From positions 1,116,001 to 1,180,000 of the forward strand of contig CP099427.1 in the NCBI GenBank assembly GCA_024114885.1: DNA of 64,000 nt, written 5' to 3'. This document shows positions 33,237 to 45,536 of this stretch, piece after piece (positions within the stretch are counted from its first letter, which is position 1; each line of letters opens with the position of its first letter). The DNA comes from Septoria linicola (taxonomy: Eukaryota > Ascomycota > Dothideomycetes > Mycosphaerellales > Mycosphaerellaceae). The notes under the pieces are model-generated. The model did no database searches. It was not told the origin of the DNA and worked only from the letters and a program-made list of their open reading frames with translations. The translations under genes and the position numbers were made by a program.

Positions 33237-36200
33237 TTATTGTACCCTGCGCTGCAGGAATACGGGCACATCAGACAGATCCAGACCCCATTCTTCGCTC
33301 ATTTTCACACTCTTCCTGTTCAGATTCTCCTTAGAGGTATTGCGCGTGCCAGCGCTGCCTACGAGACCCGCTTGTCGATCCCAGCCATAGCCTAGGCCAC
33401 CACCATACCGATCGAACACTTCAGTGGAAGCTCGCCTTGCCATGTGTGGTTGGCAGTCTACCTTGAGTTTTTCGGTGTCCGCATCCTTCACCTGGCATGA
33501 TCGACTAGCCATGTTCAATGCACGAGAACGCTCTGCGTGCATGGAGTCGGCAGGCCGATATGGCATGTACTTGCTGTGCAAGCCCGTTTGCGACGCACTT
33601 CTGTTGCCAGTCGAGGGCAGGTTTGTGGCGCTGCCGTTGTTGCTCGTGTAGTGTGACATCGTCGTGGTTGTTGTTGTGGTCGTAGTCTGAGCAAACGCGC
33701 TGTCAGTCCTAGCGACATCGACCTTCGCTGGGCGCCCATCAGAGGTCGTCATCGTCACATAGGTCGCGGTCGACACTATGCTGTTCGAACGTCGCAGCAC
33801 AGTGGTATCTACATCGTTCTCTTTGTCGCTGTCGCCTGATGGATGTGAGATGACTTGCACAGTGCTACTGCGTTTATGAGCGGAGTTGCTTCGATTCGCA
33901 GCGTTCTCAGAGCCCAGAGGCGTGTTATATCGCGAGACCACGATCGAAGGTGACGCTGGGCTGGCGGTTCCAGCTGCTGGGTCGGGTGTAGCAGAGCTAG
34001 TATCATCGCCACATGGTAGTTCTGCTGCGTTCCCGACAATGGAAGAGCGTTGGCGCCACCTTGCAGACTGTTGAGCCCATCCAGGCCAGCCAGAGTGCTG
34101 TGCGTCGTGTCTTGGTGAATGTGACTTTGCTTCTGCAACCATATGCGTGGGCTTTGCCAAGGGTTCAAAGCTGAACTGCCGCCTGTGCAAAGGTGTGCCA
34201 TCAGCTTCGGCCGGCATCTCGCTATCACTGGGAGCTTCCGCCATCGGTGGCTCTCCAACGACAGTCTGGGAGAATAGTGACATGCTTAGATCTTGATCTT
34301 GACCGCCATGTCCTACGGCGTTGTTTGCGCGATGCCTACGGCCAGAGTCGATGCTGTTCCGCGCAGACCCTCGGGGAGATGTCTTCGGGCTATTCATCAA
34401 TTTCTTCGACATCAACAGATCAGCCTTACAGAGGATAGAGTCCAGATCGGCCGGCAGCTCAGGGAGTGGAGGGATTGCTTCGAGGGCAGGCCTGTGCGAA
34501 ATGACCGGCGGCAGCGCATTGGCGATCTGGACTTCCTGTGCAGCAGGCGATGAAGCCTCAGATGCAGGCTTGCTCTGCCACTCTGGGTAGAGATCTTGGA
34601 CTGGTGTATGAGACCTTGCAGGCGTGGCTGCCACAGCGGGAGCAGGAGCGTGGTGTCTCCTTGCGGCCGTGCGAGCGATAGAGTCTCGACTTTTCTTGCT
34701 TCGGAGACTGGCGTTGCGTACCGCCGTAGGTACGGACGAGACCGCATTGCCGTCTCCCTTCTCTAGTGGGACTGCTTCCAAAGATCTAGCCACTGATTGG
34801 AAACCCGGATGAGGCTGCATAGCAGTCTGATGACTGCCTCTAATACAGCTCGCGTGTGTCACGGCATCTACGCTTGGTCGTCTCGAGACAGGAGTACCTG
34901 GCCCTGCAAGACTCTTGCTGCGTCTGCGCTCAGGCGCACTTTCAGGCACTACCTTAGTAGCAGGAGAATCTTCATGCTCCTCTTCTTGGATGGTCTTGCT
35001 GCGTCTTCGCGCGAAGCTCTTGCTTCGCCTACCCCACGATCTCGTGGGCTTCGCCGTTGGGGATGCGCTATTACTCAGCTCGTCATCTGCATCGGAGGCG
35101 TTTCTCGCGAGTGGCACATGTTTGATCACGGTCCGAGGCTGGTCCAACCCAGGACTTGACGAATCTGTGGTCGGCTCGCTCTCAATAGCCTGAGAGACGT
35201 CCATGGACTGGCGTGCCTTGTGAATCTCTTCCCTCTTGTGACGTACAGGTTCAGGCATCCGCTTTTGCAGCGTCTTCCGTCGCATGTCTGACGAAACTTT
35301 GGCAGGCGTAGAATGATGACCTTGTGCAGAGGAGCTTCTTGGCAGCCCGTCGTTCGAGCGGTTGACTGGAGGTGATGCATCGACGGCGATACTATTGCGC
35401 TTCGAAGCACGATTACGTGACTTGAAAATGGAAAGCGGAGATAGTCTCTTCTTGGTCTCGACAGATACAGGCTGAAGCCGTGGGCTGTCTAGCGCTGCTT
35501 CTTTCTTTGGAGTCTGCTGCATGTTTACACCTGGTTCAAGGCTGGAAGCAATGAAGGTTGGACTTCCGACAACGGTCTTAGCAGAAGCGGCGTCATTGAG
35601 CTGGGTCTCTGACCCTTTGGTTGTCTGCTCTGGTGTTGGTTCCAGCGCGGTCGACTTCTTGCTGCCGCTGGGGCTCGTATGCTTCGATGTTGAATTGGAA
35701 ATCTCGGAACAGTAACCGCTGTCTTGCTTCTGCATGACCTGTGGGCGATTAGGAATGGCATCGAACGAGAATCGAGGAGATGAGGCCATGTCCACATTGA
35801 GCTCCTCATTCTTCGCTTCTGTGGAGCTCTGACCCTCGTTCTCGGCTTGTGGTGTGTACGTGTCAGGGCTACTTGTAAGCTGGAGCAGCGCTTGAGCACA
35901 CGCATCACCGCCAGTAGAATCAGAGGAGTCCTCTGCTTCATTATCTTTCACTGTGCTCAATCGCTTGGCACACTCTGGCAGCTCGTGAACTTGGTCATCG
36001 TAAGGACTCGAGCTAATGTCGCAATCGAGGAGATACTCGTTCGATAGATGGCTGGCTCGGTGGTTCCATCTCTGCTCGTAGCGCGGTACATTAGTTGCGA
36101 CACGAAGTGTACTCGGCAGGCTCGCCATATCTCGTTTCTGATTCAGGTCTGCTGGACGTTGAACTAGTCGTGACTCGTTGTTCTCAAGTCCTTGAATCTT

Positions 36201-37817
36201 TGGTTGCACAACGCTTGACAGTGACGGGATGGGACGTGAAGTGCGCAGACCCCACTGCTGCTGTCGACGTTGAGCTAGCGAAAGTGCGGAGCTTGAGTTG
36301 ATGGAGTCTTGACTGTGACGACGCTGGTGTTTCAAAGACTTTTCATCCCGATTCGACGAAGCTGGGACAGGGGCTTCTTCTGAACGCCGCTTCGGCTGTT
36401 CAGCCTTCTTGGCTTGGTCCTCGCTGCTGGCTAGTTTCGACACCAGCCCAGGCTCTGGTGAGTTGGCACGACCATTTGTAATTCGCAACGTGCCTAGACC
36501 ATACGCTCCACCAGTTCGCGAGTAAGAAGAGTCTGGTGCAGTGCCAGTACTCGTCATTGAGCACGTTCGTGCATGCACTGCGGACATCGTTTCCTGGAAC
36601 CAGGCGCCATGATCCTCTCTGGACTCCTTGGGCTTGACGGACTTCGCAGCGACCTCTTCTTGAGATCGCAAGGGATCTTCTAGAATGCTTCCACGAGTGG
36701 CTAATCCAGGTGGTCGTGCTGATCGCACTCGCCCCGACAACGCTGAGAACGCGGCGTGCTCCTCTATTGATGACAGCTGAGGGGGCGGGACGGGTGACAC
36801 CTCTCTTGTTGGCAGAAGAGCTTTGTGCAGCGAAACCAATTCCTCTGGTGATGCTGTTCTTTTCAGCTCCTGGAGGAGGTTAATAGCCTGTTCGATGTCG
36901 ATCTTGCTCATGCTTTCCGGCAAAGCCGGCAGCCCGGGGGACCGTTGCGATTCCATGCTTGCTCCACTTGCTATTCTCTTCGGCTCTAAACTGTTGACTG
37001 TCGTTGACGACGTCCCGAATCCAGCATCGAGATTCAACGCTGACGCTGAAGACACTCTTGAGAGACGATTCTTGCTGAGAGGTGGCAGCTCGGCAGCTGT
37101 CCCAATGTCTTCCGGAAAGGTCGACTGTCGTGGGAGAGTGGTTCGAGCACTGCTCTTCAGATCGCTGAACGAGGTACGCGAATGGTTCGCACTAAGATAT
37201 GCATCTGTGCTAGCTAGTACCGTTGTGTTGTCGCTACTGCGAGTCTTGGTCAACTTCGGTCTGCTCTGCCTGTGGAACGGCATTGTCGATACAGTCTGGC
37301 AAGGTCCACCGTTCCTGTCTCGCGTCAGTCGCTGTTCGCCCGGATGCATTCGATCATACGCACAACGTGAATTGAAATCGATTAGTTGTTGGTAAACCGC
37401 ATCTCCAAATGCACGAAGATGCTTCAAGAACTCGTGATGTCGTGTCTCGATCACGGCGATATTCTCCAATCCGCTTGTTCTCCAAGAGCCGAAGGAGAAA
37501 GAAACTGTTATCTCAACGCCTGGCAGTTGAGATTGAGCACGAGGAACGAGGGACCGTGTGCCAGATAGTTTGGTACTTTCACATGTGTCGATGTCTCTCA
37601 GCCACTCAAGGTGACGAACTGGTACCTGCTGCGATCCTTCTGCGACAGAACCGGAAAGCTTGTCGTCTTTCTGCTGCTACAATAATTAGAGATTAGCCGG
37701 CTGTGAAAAGTGAGTTGTAGGAAAAGTGCAGCCGCAGCACCATACTAAGACCGCGAACGAGCACAAAGTGATCTCGTCAACTACTAATCTATCGGAGGAG
37801 ATGAGGCCATGGCACAT
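33237..37817 (-). CDS. Very large Ser-rich uncharacterised fungal protein
   Basis: The main exon (37676-33237) encodes 1479 residues. Its open frame has no ATG near the front and extends upstream through conserved-looking sequence (RHLEWLRDIDT, SFSFGSWRTSGLENIAVIETRHHEF) to a TAG that is itself a good splice acceptor (TAATTATTGTAG). A first exon 37817-37746 (24 codons, MCHGLISSD) joined by a 69-nt intron (GTATGG donor) keeps frame, giving about 1503 residues. After a ~100-residue folded N-terminus, the rest is Ser/Pro/Arg-rich and largely disordered, with basic clusters and a short helix around EQAINLLQELKRTASPEELVSL. A signalling, cytoskeletal or septation scaffold would fit, but no family is recognised. 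Exon 1 is tentative. Confidence 0.7.
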
Positions 37818-38961
37818 CGAAACTTGGATAGAGCCTGCATAAACATGAAAGTGGAGCTGCAGGGCTACGCGTTTCATGGCCCCCAGGTCAGCCACGAGCC
37901 TTCCCATTACGGTTTGATATCGTTGAGCGGGTACGGGCCTCCCAGATCGTGTTCCAGGATGTGCAATATGCAGCCAGTCATGTCCATGAATGCTGCTCTA
38001 TTTTCGCGATGGTTGCGGCAAGCTGTGGAGAGTCGCGAGAATTTGTGGCTGGGGCTCGTGCAATGTGGCCGCGGAAGCCCGACGGGTAGCTGTCTGCTGC
38101 CATGGTGACAATCGCGTTATGTTGTCTACCGTAGAACAGTACCAAAGAATGTCGACGGCACTTCATCCACAGCCAAATGTTGCAGAAGCGATGTTGGCAG
38201 TTATCCGCGTGGTTGGGAAGTGGCGCTGCAGGCAGAGAGACGCGAGTGCTGCTGCCAAGAATTATGAAACGGAGGAGGCTCCAATTCATGGCCAACAAGC
38301 AGACAACCTGCTGATGACGACAAGAATACATACATACATCCCGACTGCAGCTCTACGGATCACAGATCGAGCACCGCGGAATCGAAGTGCAAATTCTTCG
38401 CAGCGCCCTGCACTTCCGCTGTCCATCACTGCCTACCTATTGTTGGCCTTTGTCAGAATTGACCAGGCTGCCTTGCACTCTGCTCCAGAACTGCCAAGTT
38501 GATGGCGACATGGTGACCTCAGCCACTTTGTGCGAATTCGATTCTGACACAGGCACCAATCTCCTCTCCACGACACATCAAAGTCTAACATCTGTCAATA
38601 ACCGGCGATGGGCGCACTAAGTGGCGGCGAGCGACAGATCGGATAAGACGTCAAGCCAACGGTCGGACATGGTCTCTGAAGACATGCTTACGGATGTGTC
38701 GGACTGCTGCTTTAACGAGAACTCGCACCCTTCACCGCGTGCCTGGACGGTAAGTGCAGTACTGCTGGCGTTCTCCGCTGGCAGCTGAAGCTGAGCTGTT
38801 GGCATCTGACACCAGGGCAATTCCCTCCCTGCCAGGCAGATCTCCTCTTGTGCTGTCCTAAGATCAAGGTTCTTTCCACTATACGACTGACCGCATACCG
38901 CATGCCATGACGGCCTCCTGCATCTCGTGCCTAGACGCAACAAGCATAACGGCTAAGGAGC
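37818..38961. other. Intergenic region
   Basis: Upstream of the large Ser-rich gene; no supported feature. Confidence 0.5.
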
Positions 38962-39378
38962 ATGATCTCAACACAATACAGACATGCTCGCATGACCGCA
39001 GGCTGCCTTGCTCAAATCTGCGCAGCACAGCCAAAAGAGCCGTGTTCAAGAAGCAAAGTTGTGGGCAAGACAGACACCTCTCCAAGGGACTACAAGCTTT
39101 TGCTTACCACCAACTTGGAACTGCTGATCCTCGTCGTATGCACATCTCAATACCGGACCCTGAAGCAATTAGCAGACGGTACTCCCACGTGGCGAATTGG
39201 CACCACGAGTCAGCTGGATGGTATTGCCAATAGGCGTTCTGACTTGGGCTTCAACAGCTATAGGTCCAACGCCGTGATTTTGAGATTGACTGACAAGAAC
39301 GGCACCGAAATTTGCTTGAAGTCCGATATGGACATCTCGGTTCGAACGTGTGCATCGAGAGTGCTGAAGGAGGCCTAA
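38962..39378 (+). CDS. Possible small uncharacterised protein
   Basis: A 138-codon open frame from an ATG. The last ~75 codons (from about LKQLADGTPTWRIGT to ASRVLKEA) have good fungal codon choice (GCC, GGC, AAG, GAC, AAC) and a protein-like mix of residues. The first half looks less convincing and may belong to a different exon arrangement. No domain, signal peptide or homolog is recognised. Confidence 0.35.
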   Translation: MISTQYRHARMTAGCLAQICAAQPKEPCSRSKVVGKTDTSPRDYKLLLTTNLELLILVVCTSQYRTLKQLADGTPTWRIGTTSQLDGIANRRSDLGFNSYRSNAVILRLTDKNGTEICLKSDMDISVRTCASRVLKEA

Positions 39379-39714
39379 GCGACATCACACATACCCCTCA
39401 CGTCTTGACACTCGACACACTCCAAGCGTGTTGGGAGTCTTGAACAAAGCTTCCGAACCAATGTCGAACAACGAGCGTCTCAAACAATGCAGCAAGTATG
39501 AAGTCCTAACTCGTGAGAACAAACGAAAAAGAATTGCAATCAGCTATGCACCATAACAGAATGCCCACGCGGGTATCAAGATTCCCAGACCAACGCAACA
39601 CAACACAACAAATGCCGCAGTACACCAATGCATCCACCAGCCGTCAAAATTCACATCCCTAATGAGTCGAAGCCGAACAAATCAACAACATCCATCAGAC
39701 AACCACCCACTTAC

Positions 39715-41706
39715 TCAATTTTGACTCCTCTCGAACCCCGCCCCATCGGCCGTACTCGTCCCCGTCCGACTCGCACTCTGAATCGCCTCATCATTCCCCA
39801 CAGCACCATTCTCCTCGGCATGATGTCTCTCCGGAACATAATCCCTCCTCAACTTCTGCATCCTCGTCTTATTCCTCAACTTGGCATCTTTCGTCGCCTG
39901 GCTCAAAGGACCATGCTGCCTCGCAGCAGCATCCTCATCTTCCATATCGCCTTCGATACGATCCAGATCTTCAATGTCACTGCTGGATATACTCGAGCTT
40001 CGCGAACCCATGGTGTACAGAATGTGATCGCCTTCTCTCTTTTTCCTCTCGCGTTGCTCTTTCTTCATGCGTTGCTGCTTCTCTGCGTCTTTGTTGCAGT
40101 CGAGAGTCAAAATATGTAGGCCTGGGAGTTGCTTCGCAAGAAACTTCTTGAGGAGTGGGAGGAGGTCTGCATTGGGACGGTAAGTGCCCGAGTCGTTGTC
40201 AATCACAAGCTGATAGTGCTTTGGGTCCCGTGGTGGTTCGCTGTCAGGTGGCCCACCCGCAAAGTCATCCGGAGGATGTTCTGGATTGTCTTCATGGCGT
40301 GATGGATGAGACTGACTACTCGACTCAGCTGGGTCTGGCGGCGGCGGTCTATCTGGATGCTTCAGCCTCCGCACGAAGAACTCTCCAGAAAACGCTATGT
40401 ATATGGAGACGTCCGAGTGCATGGTGTGTTTCGACAACATGTCAATGCTAAACTCTTTGCCAGTCTCTGTGAATCTCCACAGCGCATCGAGAGTGATGAC
40501 ATAGGTGAAGATTCTGCCGCCTTCGTCGTAGTGGATGAGATCGAGGAATTTCTTGGTCATTTCTGTACTGGGCCCCTGGGGGAAGTTCCCACAGATTGTT
40601 GAGCGGGCGAAGTTGTATACACGTGCGTGTTGGTGGTGCAGAGCTTTGCCCATCAGGACTCCTGATAGTCCTGAGGAGGTAAACATGCGGGACACCCAAG
40701 GCTTGAATTCCACGTAGCGGTGATATAGCTGCGCAGGTACAGGGCCTTGAAGTTGTATCTGGTTCGCCTGGAAGTTGTACCGCTCGACCTGCTTCTTGTC
40801 CTTCCCACTCTGTTGCGATGCCTGCTGCGGATTATTACTATTCTCGTCCGGCTCCTTGATATTAGCAAGACGCCCGAGAATGGGAGAGTAATGCCGGATC
40901 CAGCGGCAAGGACCAATCGTGTATAGTCTGCCGTCCTGCCCGTCTTCCGCCGTCCGCCCAATCATCTCACAGCTCACATATAGCACGCCGCGAAACCGCT
41001 TATCTTCCCTAAAGCAAGTGGTCACAGCCTGCAAGGCATATGCGCGAATGCTGCCATTGTGCGCGAGCAGTTTGTATCCTTCATTCTTGATACCTTGCCA
41101 GCTCTCATCAAGATGCGGCACAGAGAGGTGCACTTTCCCCAGCATGTCATCTCTATCCGCTGGATCTTCATCGTAGATTCGTATTTTCAGCTTGAAGCCT
41201 GATGAGGGCACGTTGGCTACAATCCAGCACTCTTCCCACTCGGGGGTCGTGTTCTTGCGCACAGTCGAGGTGCGCCAGCGGAGATTTGGGTCTTCCTTGT
41301 GGCGCGTGGGCGTGTCGGTGTTGAGCTGGGCTAAGCAGTAGGGATCTGAGCTGAAGCCATTGATGTCGGCCATGGGCAGGTTTTCAGCGCGGTGGATGGT
41401 GATCTTCACGGTATAGCCGGAAGGCCGCTTGGGGATGGGTATGCTATCGTAGCCGCCTGAGGGCCCTGGCTTGGAGTTCTCGGTCTCTGCGCGCTGTGCG
41501 CCAGCGTCTTTCTCTTGCTTCTTCTCGTTCTGCCCCTCATCATGCTGCTCTTTCGGCTTTTGCTGGCTGCTGGTGTTGGCGACGTCGTTGTGGACGTCTT
41601 GAGAATCGAGGTCACCGTGCAGGGCAGCCTTCTCGTCGAAGCCATTAGGATGCGACCCGGGGATGTCGTGCTTCACGCTGTTGTCGACATCGTTTGGGCG
41701 CGACAT
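39715..41706 (-). CDS. C2-domain protein
   Basis: A 663-residue single-exon protein. An acidic, Gln-rich N-terminus (~1-90) leads into a C2 domain (~95-215): YTVKITIHRAENLP, FSSDPYCLAQL, TPEWEECW, LKIRIYDEDPADRDDMLGKVHLSV. The Asp positions of the loops (SDPY and DEDPADRDD) are kept, so calcium-dependent membrane binding is plausible. A conserved middle region of ~250 residues follows (RWIRHYSPILGRLANIK, VSRMFTSSGLSGVLMGKALHHQHARVYNF). The C-terminus has a Lys/Glu-rich coiled segment and an acidic tail. It is likely a cytosolic lipid-binding protein of unknown pathway. The start at 41706 (MSRPND) replaces a non-ATG upstream start. Confidence 0.85.
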   Translation of the reverse strand: MSRPNDVDNSVKHDIPGSHPNGFDEKAALHGDLDSQDVHNDVANTSSQQKPKEQHDEGQNEKKQEKDAGAQRAETENSKPGPSGGYDSIPIPKRPSGYTVKITIHRAENLPMADINGFSSDPYCLAQLNTDTPTRHKEDPNLRWRTSTVRKNTTPEWEECWIVANVPSSGFKLKIRIYDEDPADRDDMLGKVHLSVPHLDESWQGIKNEGYKLLAHNGSIRAYALQAVTTCFREDKRFRGVLYVSCEMIGRTAEDGQDGRLYTIGPCRWIRHYSPILGRLANIKEPDENSNNPQQASQQSGKDKKQVERYNFQANQIQLQGPVPAQLYHRYVEFKPWVSRMFTSSGLSGVLMGKALHHQHARVYNFARSTICGNFPQGPSTEMTKKFLDLIHYDEGGRIFTYVITLDALWRFTETGKEFSIDMLSKHTMHSDVSIYIAFSGEFFVRRLKHPDRPPPPDPAESSSQSHPSRHEDNPEHPPDDFAGGPPDSEPPRDPKHYQLVIDNDSGTYRPNADLLPLLKKFLAKQLPGLHILTLDCNKDAEKQQRMKKEQRERKKREGDHILYTMGSRSSSISSSDIEDLDRIEGDMEDEDAAARQHGPLSQATKDAKLRNKTRMQKLRRDYVPERHHAEENGAVGNDEAIQSASRTGTSTADGAGFERSQN

Positions 41707-42333
41707 TGTTTGTCTCGGCCCGCGGATTTGTGGAACCACTGCGGGCGATCGTCGTCGAGGGTCAGTGGATGCGGTGGAAAAGGCAGCTGAGGATGTCGCT
41801 ATATGGAAGAATATCTACGACCCTATGTGAAAGCAGCAGGAGGAATGAGACATACGCACACATGACCACCACCACTGCAGAGAAGCGGCAGGCTGGAGTG
41901 GGATGGCGTAAGGAAGCGCAAGCTAGCCGATCATGCCTGTTGGTTCGCAGTCACAGGCGTGATCAGCGCCACACCATCTCAAGACAAGCCTGGCCAAGCT
42001 TTGTTAAGCCTCTCCATTTCCCTGTTTCACACCTTGCACTTCGAATCTCCGGGACGCAGATGCGGCGGTGATTCGTGGCTGAACGATGGCATGGCATCTC
42101 TGTTCCGGCCGCTGCGTAAGCAAATGCTTTCATCTCACAAGCACAGCACAATTTTGCTTCGCGAAAGATGGGTGGTGAATTTTGGTGGCCTGATGTCACG
42201 AAGGAATGGGTCGCACAAGCGAAGCAGATCCATCGTGTCAGCTTACGACAGCTTTCGCGATTAAGGTTCGAATTCCCAAATACGAAAAAAGCTACCCGCC
42301 ATCTGTGCTCAGCAGAGCTCCAACATCTGGCTT
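41707..42333. other. Intergenic region
   Basis: Between two minus-strand genes. A GGTTCGAATTCC string at 42265 resembles a tRNA B box but no cloverleaf can be built around it. Confidence 0.5.
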
Positions 42334-44311
42334 CTACCTCGTCTCGTACGCAGCAGAATTGATGTACTGTCGCTTGGTATCGTACAGTCTCGCTGTGCCA
42401 GTTTGATCTTGATCCGCGACTTCACTCCCCACATTCGTCAAGCCCTGGCCCTTTGAATTTCCAAGATCGAGCTCAGCCATACCACTGTGCAAGCTGTGCG
42501 CCTTGCCAAATGGTACTCCAACGTCTTGCGGAGCCGGTGGTGCTCTCATGTCTCCCACGAGGACGGGATGCCATGCGGTAGATGCTGTCTCGCTCCTGAT
42601 CTCCTTCCTGAGTATCTCGGCTTGCTTCTTGAACACTATCCAGAGCTCAAACTTGTCCAGATCTTTATCATTCTCACTCCTACTAGCCTTGCCATGTTGA
42701 CGTGCCAGGAACAGCATACTGCCAACGAAGCACTCCTGCAAGAAGGCGAATGAGAAGTCATCTGTGATCTTAGCCATGGCAGGACACAACTTGTCAGGAA
42801 AGTCAATGTCTTTGTTATGGGCCACCTTCTTCCTCCACCACTGGCAGTAGAGGAGTCGCTCGTGTTCATTCGGTAGCGGGAAGAGGTACTTTCTGTCGAA
42901 TCGGCTAGGTCTGCTTGTGAGGCCAGGGTCCAACTTGTCGAGATAATTGGTGCTGCCGACCACGAAGAGACCACTGTTATCTTCGATACCGTCCATCTCG
43001 TTGAAAAAGTATGAGCGGGTCTGCGGAGTTACGATCGTCTCGATGTCCTCGAGGATCAACATACAAGGCGCCAGAGAGCGAGCTTGTCCGAAGACTTGTT
43101 TGATGTTGTAGGTCATTGGTGCAGCCTTGACGTACAGCGTAGGAATGGGGTGCTTGCGGTTCAACAGAGTGTGCATGAGAGCTTTGATGCTGATCGTCTT
43201 TCCATTTCCTGGTGGACCATGGAAGAGCAGGCCTCGTTTCCTACGATCGGTGAGCGCTGGACGTGTATGTCTTAGTCGGGCGAGCTTACCATGGAACTCC
43301 AAGATCGTCATAGACATCTTTGCTGTCGAAGAACTTCTCAGCGGCCTACACATCACCTGAGAGTTAGTCAAAGGCATCACATAGCATAAAATATGGCGCA
43401 CTCACCTCTGTCAATTCCCTCTTCATGTCCTCATCAAGAATAACCTTGTCCCACGTCGCCTTCTGCACCTGCTGATACAGCTTCTTATCCTGATACCAAT
43501 ACCCATCATACACCCACACAACCTATACATCACAGAGTCAGCTTCACCATACCTATACACCAAAAATCGAACAAGGACAACAGAGGGCACAACTCACCCC
43601 ATCCAACAACCACCCCCCAACAGCCCGAATCAACTCATCCACCTTCCCACTCGGCCCCAACGGATGCTCCCACCCCTCCCTCTCCCTCGCCACATACTGC
43701 ACATTCCCCACCACCCACACCACAAACTCCTCCCCTCGCCACTCATACGCATACTTTCCAAAATGCACACTCTCCGCCAAACTCCCCTCTCTCGACTGCG
43801 TGCTGGGTCCGACATAGCCTCTCCAAGACGCGAAGGAGTCAGACTCTAGATCTTTGAGGGCTGTGGCGTGGCCTGCGGAGGCGAAGGAGAGGAGGGGGAT
43901 GTTGGTGGTGGGGATGCAGGTTATGATGCAGGAGGGGAAGGCGGAGCGGAGGGATGTGAGGTATTGTAGGTCGTGGTCGGCGGTGGGGGCGGAGGTGAGG
44001 TGGAGAACGTCGTCGAAGAGGTGGTAGTGTGTGTGTGGGGCTGGTGATGTTGAGGTTTCTGGTTTTGGTTGGGTCGAGTGTTGGGTTCGGTCTTGTTTTT
44101 GGGCTTTTGCTTCTTCTTCTGCTTCTGCTTCGGTGGACTTGGGTCCAAATCCTCTGGGGTGGGATTCAGCTGGGACATTTCCAAAACCTGAAAATTGAGC
44201 TTCGGCTGGCATGTTTCCAAAGCCTCTAAACCGGTCTCGAGGATCGGTCTGTCCGAAGACGTCGTGTCTACCGACAGTTGGGGCGTTGAAGCCACCGAAC
44301 GTGTTTGACAT
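42334..44311 (-). CDS. AAA-family ATPase with FG-repeat N-terminus
   Basis: Four exons (44311-43598, 43522-43406, 43345-43290, 43240-42334), introns of 75, 60 and 49 nt, 597 residues. The N-terminal ~55 residues contain three imperfect GFGN(M/V)PAE-like units, followed by an acidic/Gln stretch and a ~170-residue domain of its own. The AAA core shows Walker A GPPGNGKT, Walker B CMLILEDIE, sensor-1 VVGSTN and an arginine-finger block SRPSRFDRKYLFPLP. The ATPase is probably a hexameric protein remodeller. It belongs to the fungal group loosely annotated as spastin/26S-like ATPases, and its client is unknown. The Trp codon before KRGLLFHGPP is split by intron 3, and all joins preserve phase. Confidence 0.86.
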
Positions 44312-44940
44312 GATGGTTATATACAGATGGTCAAGCACAGAGAAGTGCGAAACTTGGTATGTGTTCTTGTGCGATTGCCGTCTTGTAATCCCCGTCCGCG
44401 ATACGGTCTTTCTTAAGCTTGCTGGCCGTGAGGTCCTGGTGTAAGGTCAGCTGTAAGTCCCTGGTGCGAAGCTCAGTAATCAACGACTTTGCCAGAAGAT
44501 GCTGTGTTTTGGAACGGACAAGTCGACTAGATCTTCAAAGGTCGCAGGATGAGGATAAGGCAGTGCTGTGAGCTATGTTGATCGTTGCTAAATTGAGTCT
44601 GCTCGGAAGAGGTGTGCCTGGGAGGATCCAAGCTGGCTTGGCAGCGCTTCAAAGTGGAGAGCTTGAAGCTAGTTAGGCGTCGATACATGCTCTGATCAAT
44701 ATGTCACCATTCTTGGACACGCGTGTGATCCGACGTGTACTAGCTTTCTGACGAAAAGGTCACGCAGGCGAAACCACTGTATTATAGGTATTGCTGATTC
44801 ATTACTAACGTATCTGTCGTACAATCGTCCATACCGCCCAGGTCAAGTCTGATGAGCTAGTGCTGCTGGTCCTATTCTCGGTTCCTTCTCAATTCTCATC
44901 GAGACTCCTATCATACAGGCGATCTCTCTGATCGTCAACT
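44312..44940. other. Intergenic region
   Basis: Promoter side of the AAA ATPase gene and 3' flank of the Rcr-like gene. No further feature recognised. Confidence 0.55.
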
Positions 44941-45536
44941 CTACCTGATCACTCCATCGCCACGAGTTTGAGCTGGTGGAGGATATGAAGGTGGCTGATA
45001 CCCGCCGGCATTGTTGCCGTAGTTGTTTGGTGGTTGATAACCTGCATTGTTGCCGTAGGTGTTGGGAGGCTGTCCAGTGCCGTTGCTGTTGTAGTAGTCG
45101 TTGGCCTGTCCACCACCAGAGTAGTATGACTGAGCGTTGTTGCCATATGTGGTGTTGTTGTTATTGTTGTAGCCTTGCTCCATCTGTGATGGCTTGTTGC
45201 TGTTATTGTTGTAGGTGACGGGACCATGCTGGCCTCCTGCCCATCCTGGTAAACTGTTAGTGAAAGTGCTTCTTTTGATGTGACAGCTTCTCATACCTGT
45301 TCCGTAAATGGGTTTCCTGCCGAACTTTCTTCGTCGTCTCGCGGATACACAGCTGTACTAGCGTCAGCGAATGGATTGCACTTAGGTCGCCGAACGTGAG
45401 CTTACGCAAACATGAACAGTGCGACAACAGCAACTGCTACAATGACTCCGAGCAGTACCCAGCGGCCCCAACCTCCCCATGCGTTTCTCCGACACCTGTA
45501 CCGGCCGAAGCGGTCGTAGTAGCATTGTGTAGCCAT
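44941..45536 (-). CDS. Rcr-like single-pass membrane protein with PY motif
   Basis: Three exons (45536-45406, 45352-45297, 45245-44941), introns of 53 and 51 nt, 163 residues. A short Cys/Tyr/Arg-rich head (QCYYDRFGRYRCRRN) precedes one membrane span (WVLLGVIVAVAVVALFMF). Then comes a basic RRRRKFGRKP block with PIYGTGW, as in the fungal Rcr (resistance to Congo red) family. The tail is Asn/Gly/Tyr-rich with repeated QPPNxYGNN units and a PPSY motif that could recruit a Rsp5/Nedd4-type ubiquitin ligase. Rcr proteins act in endosome-vacuole sorting and limit chitin deposition. Splicing is required to join head, basic block and tail. Confidence 0.8.

Noticed and set aside
42258..42285. GGTTCGAATTCC string resembling a tRNA B box
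   Set aside because: One base too many for the B-box spacing, and no matching acceptor or anticodon stems around it.
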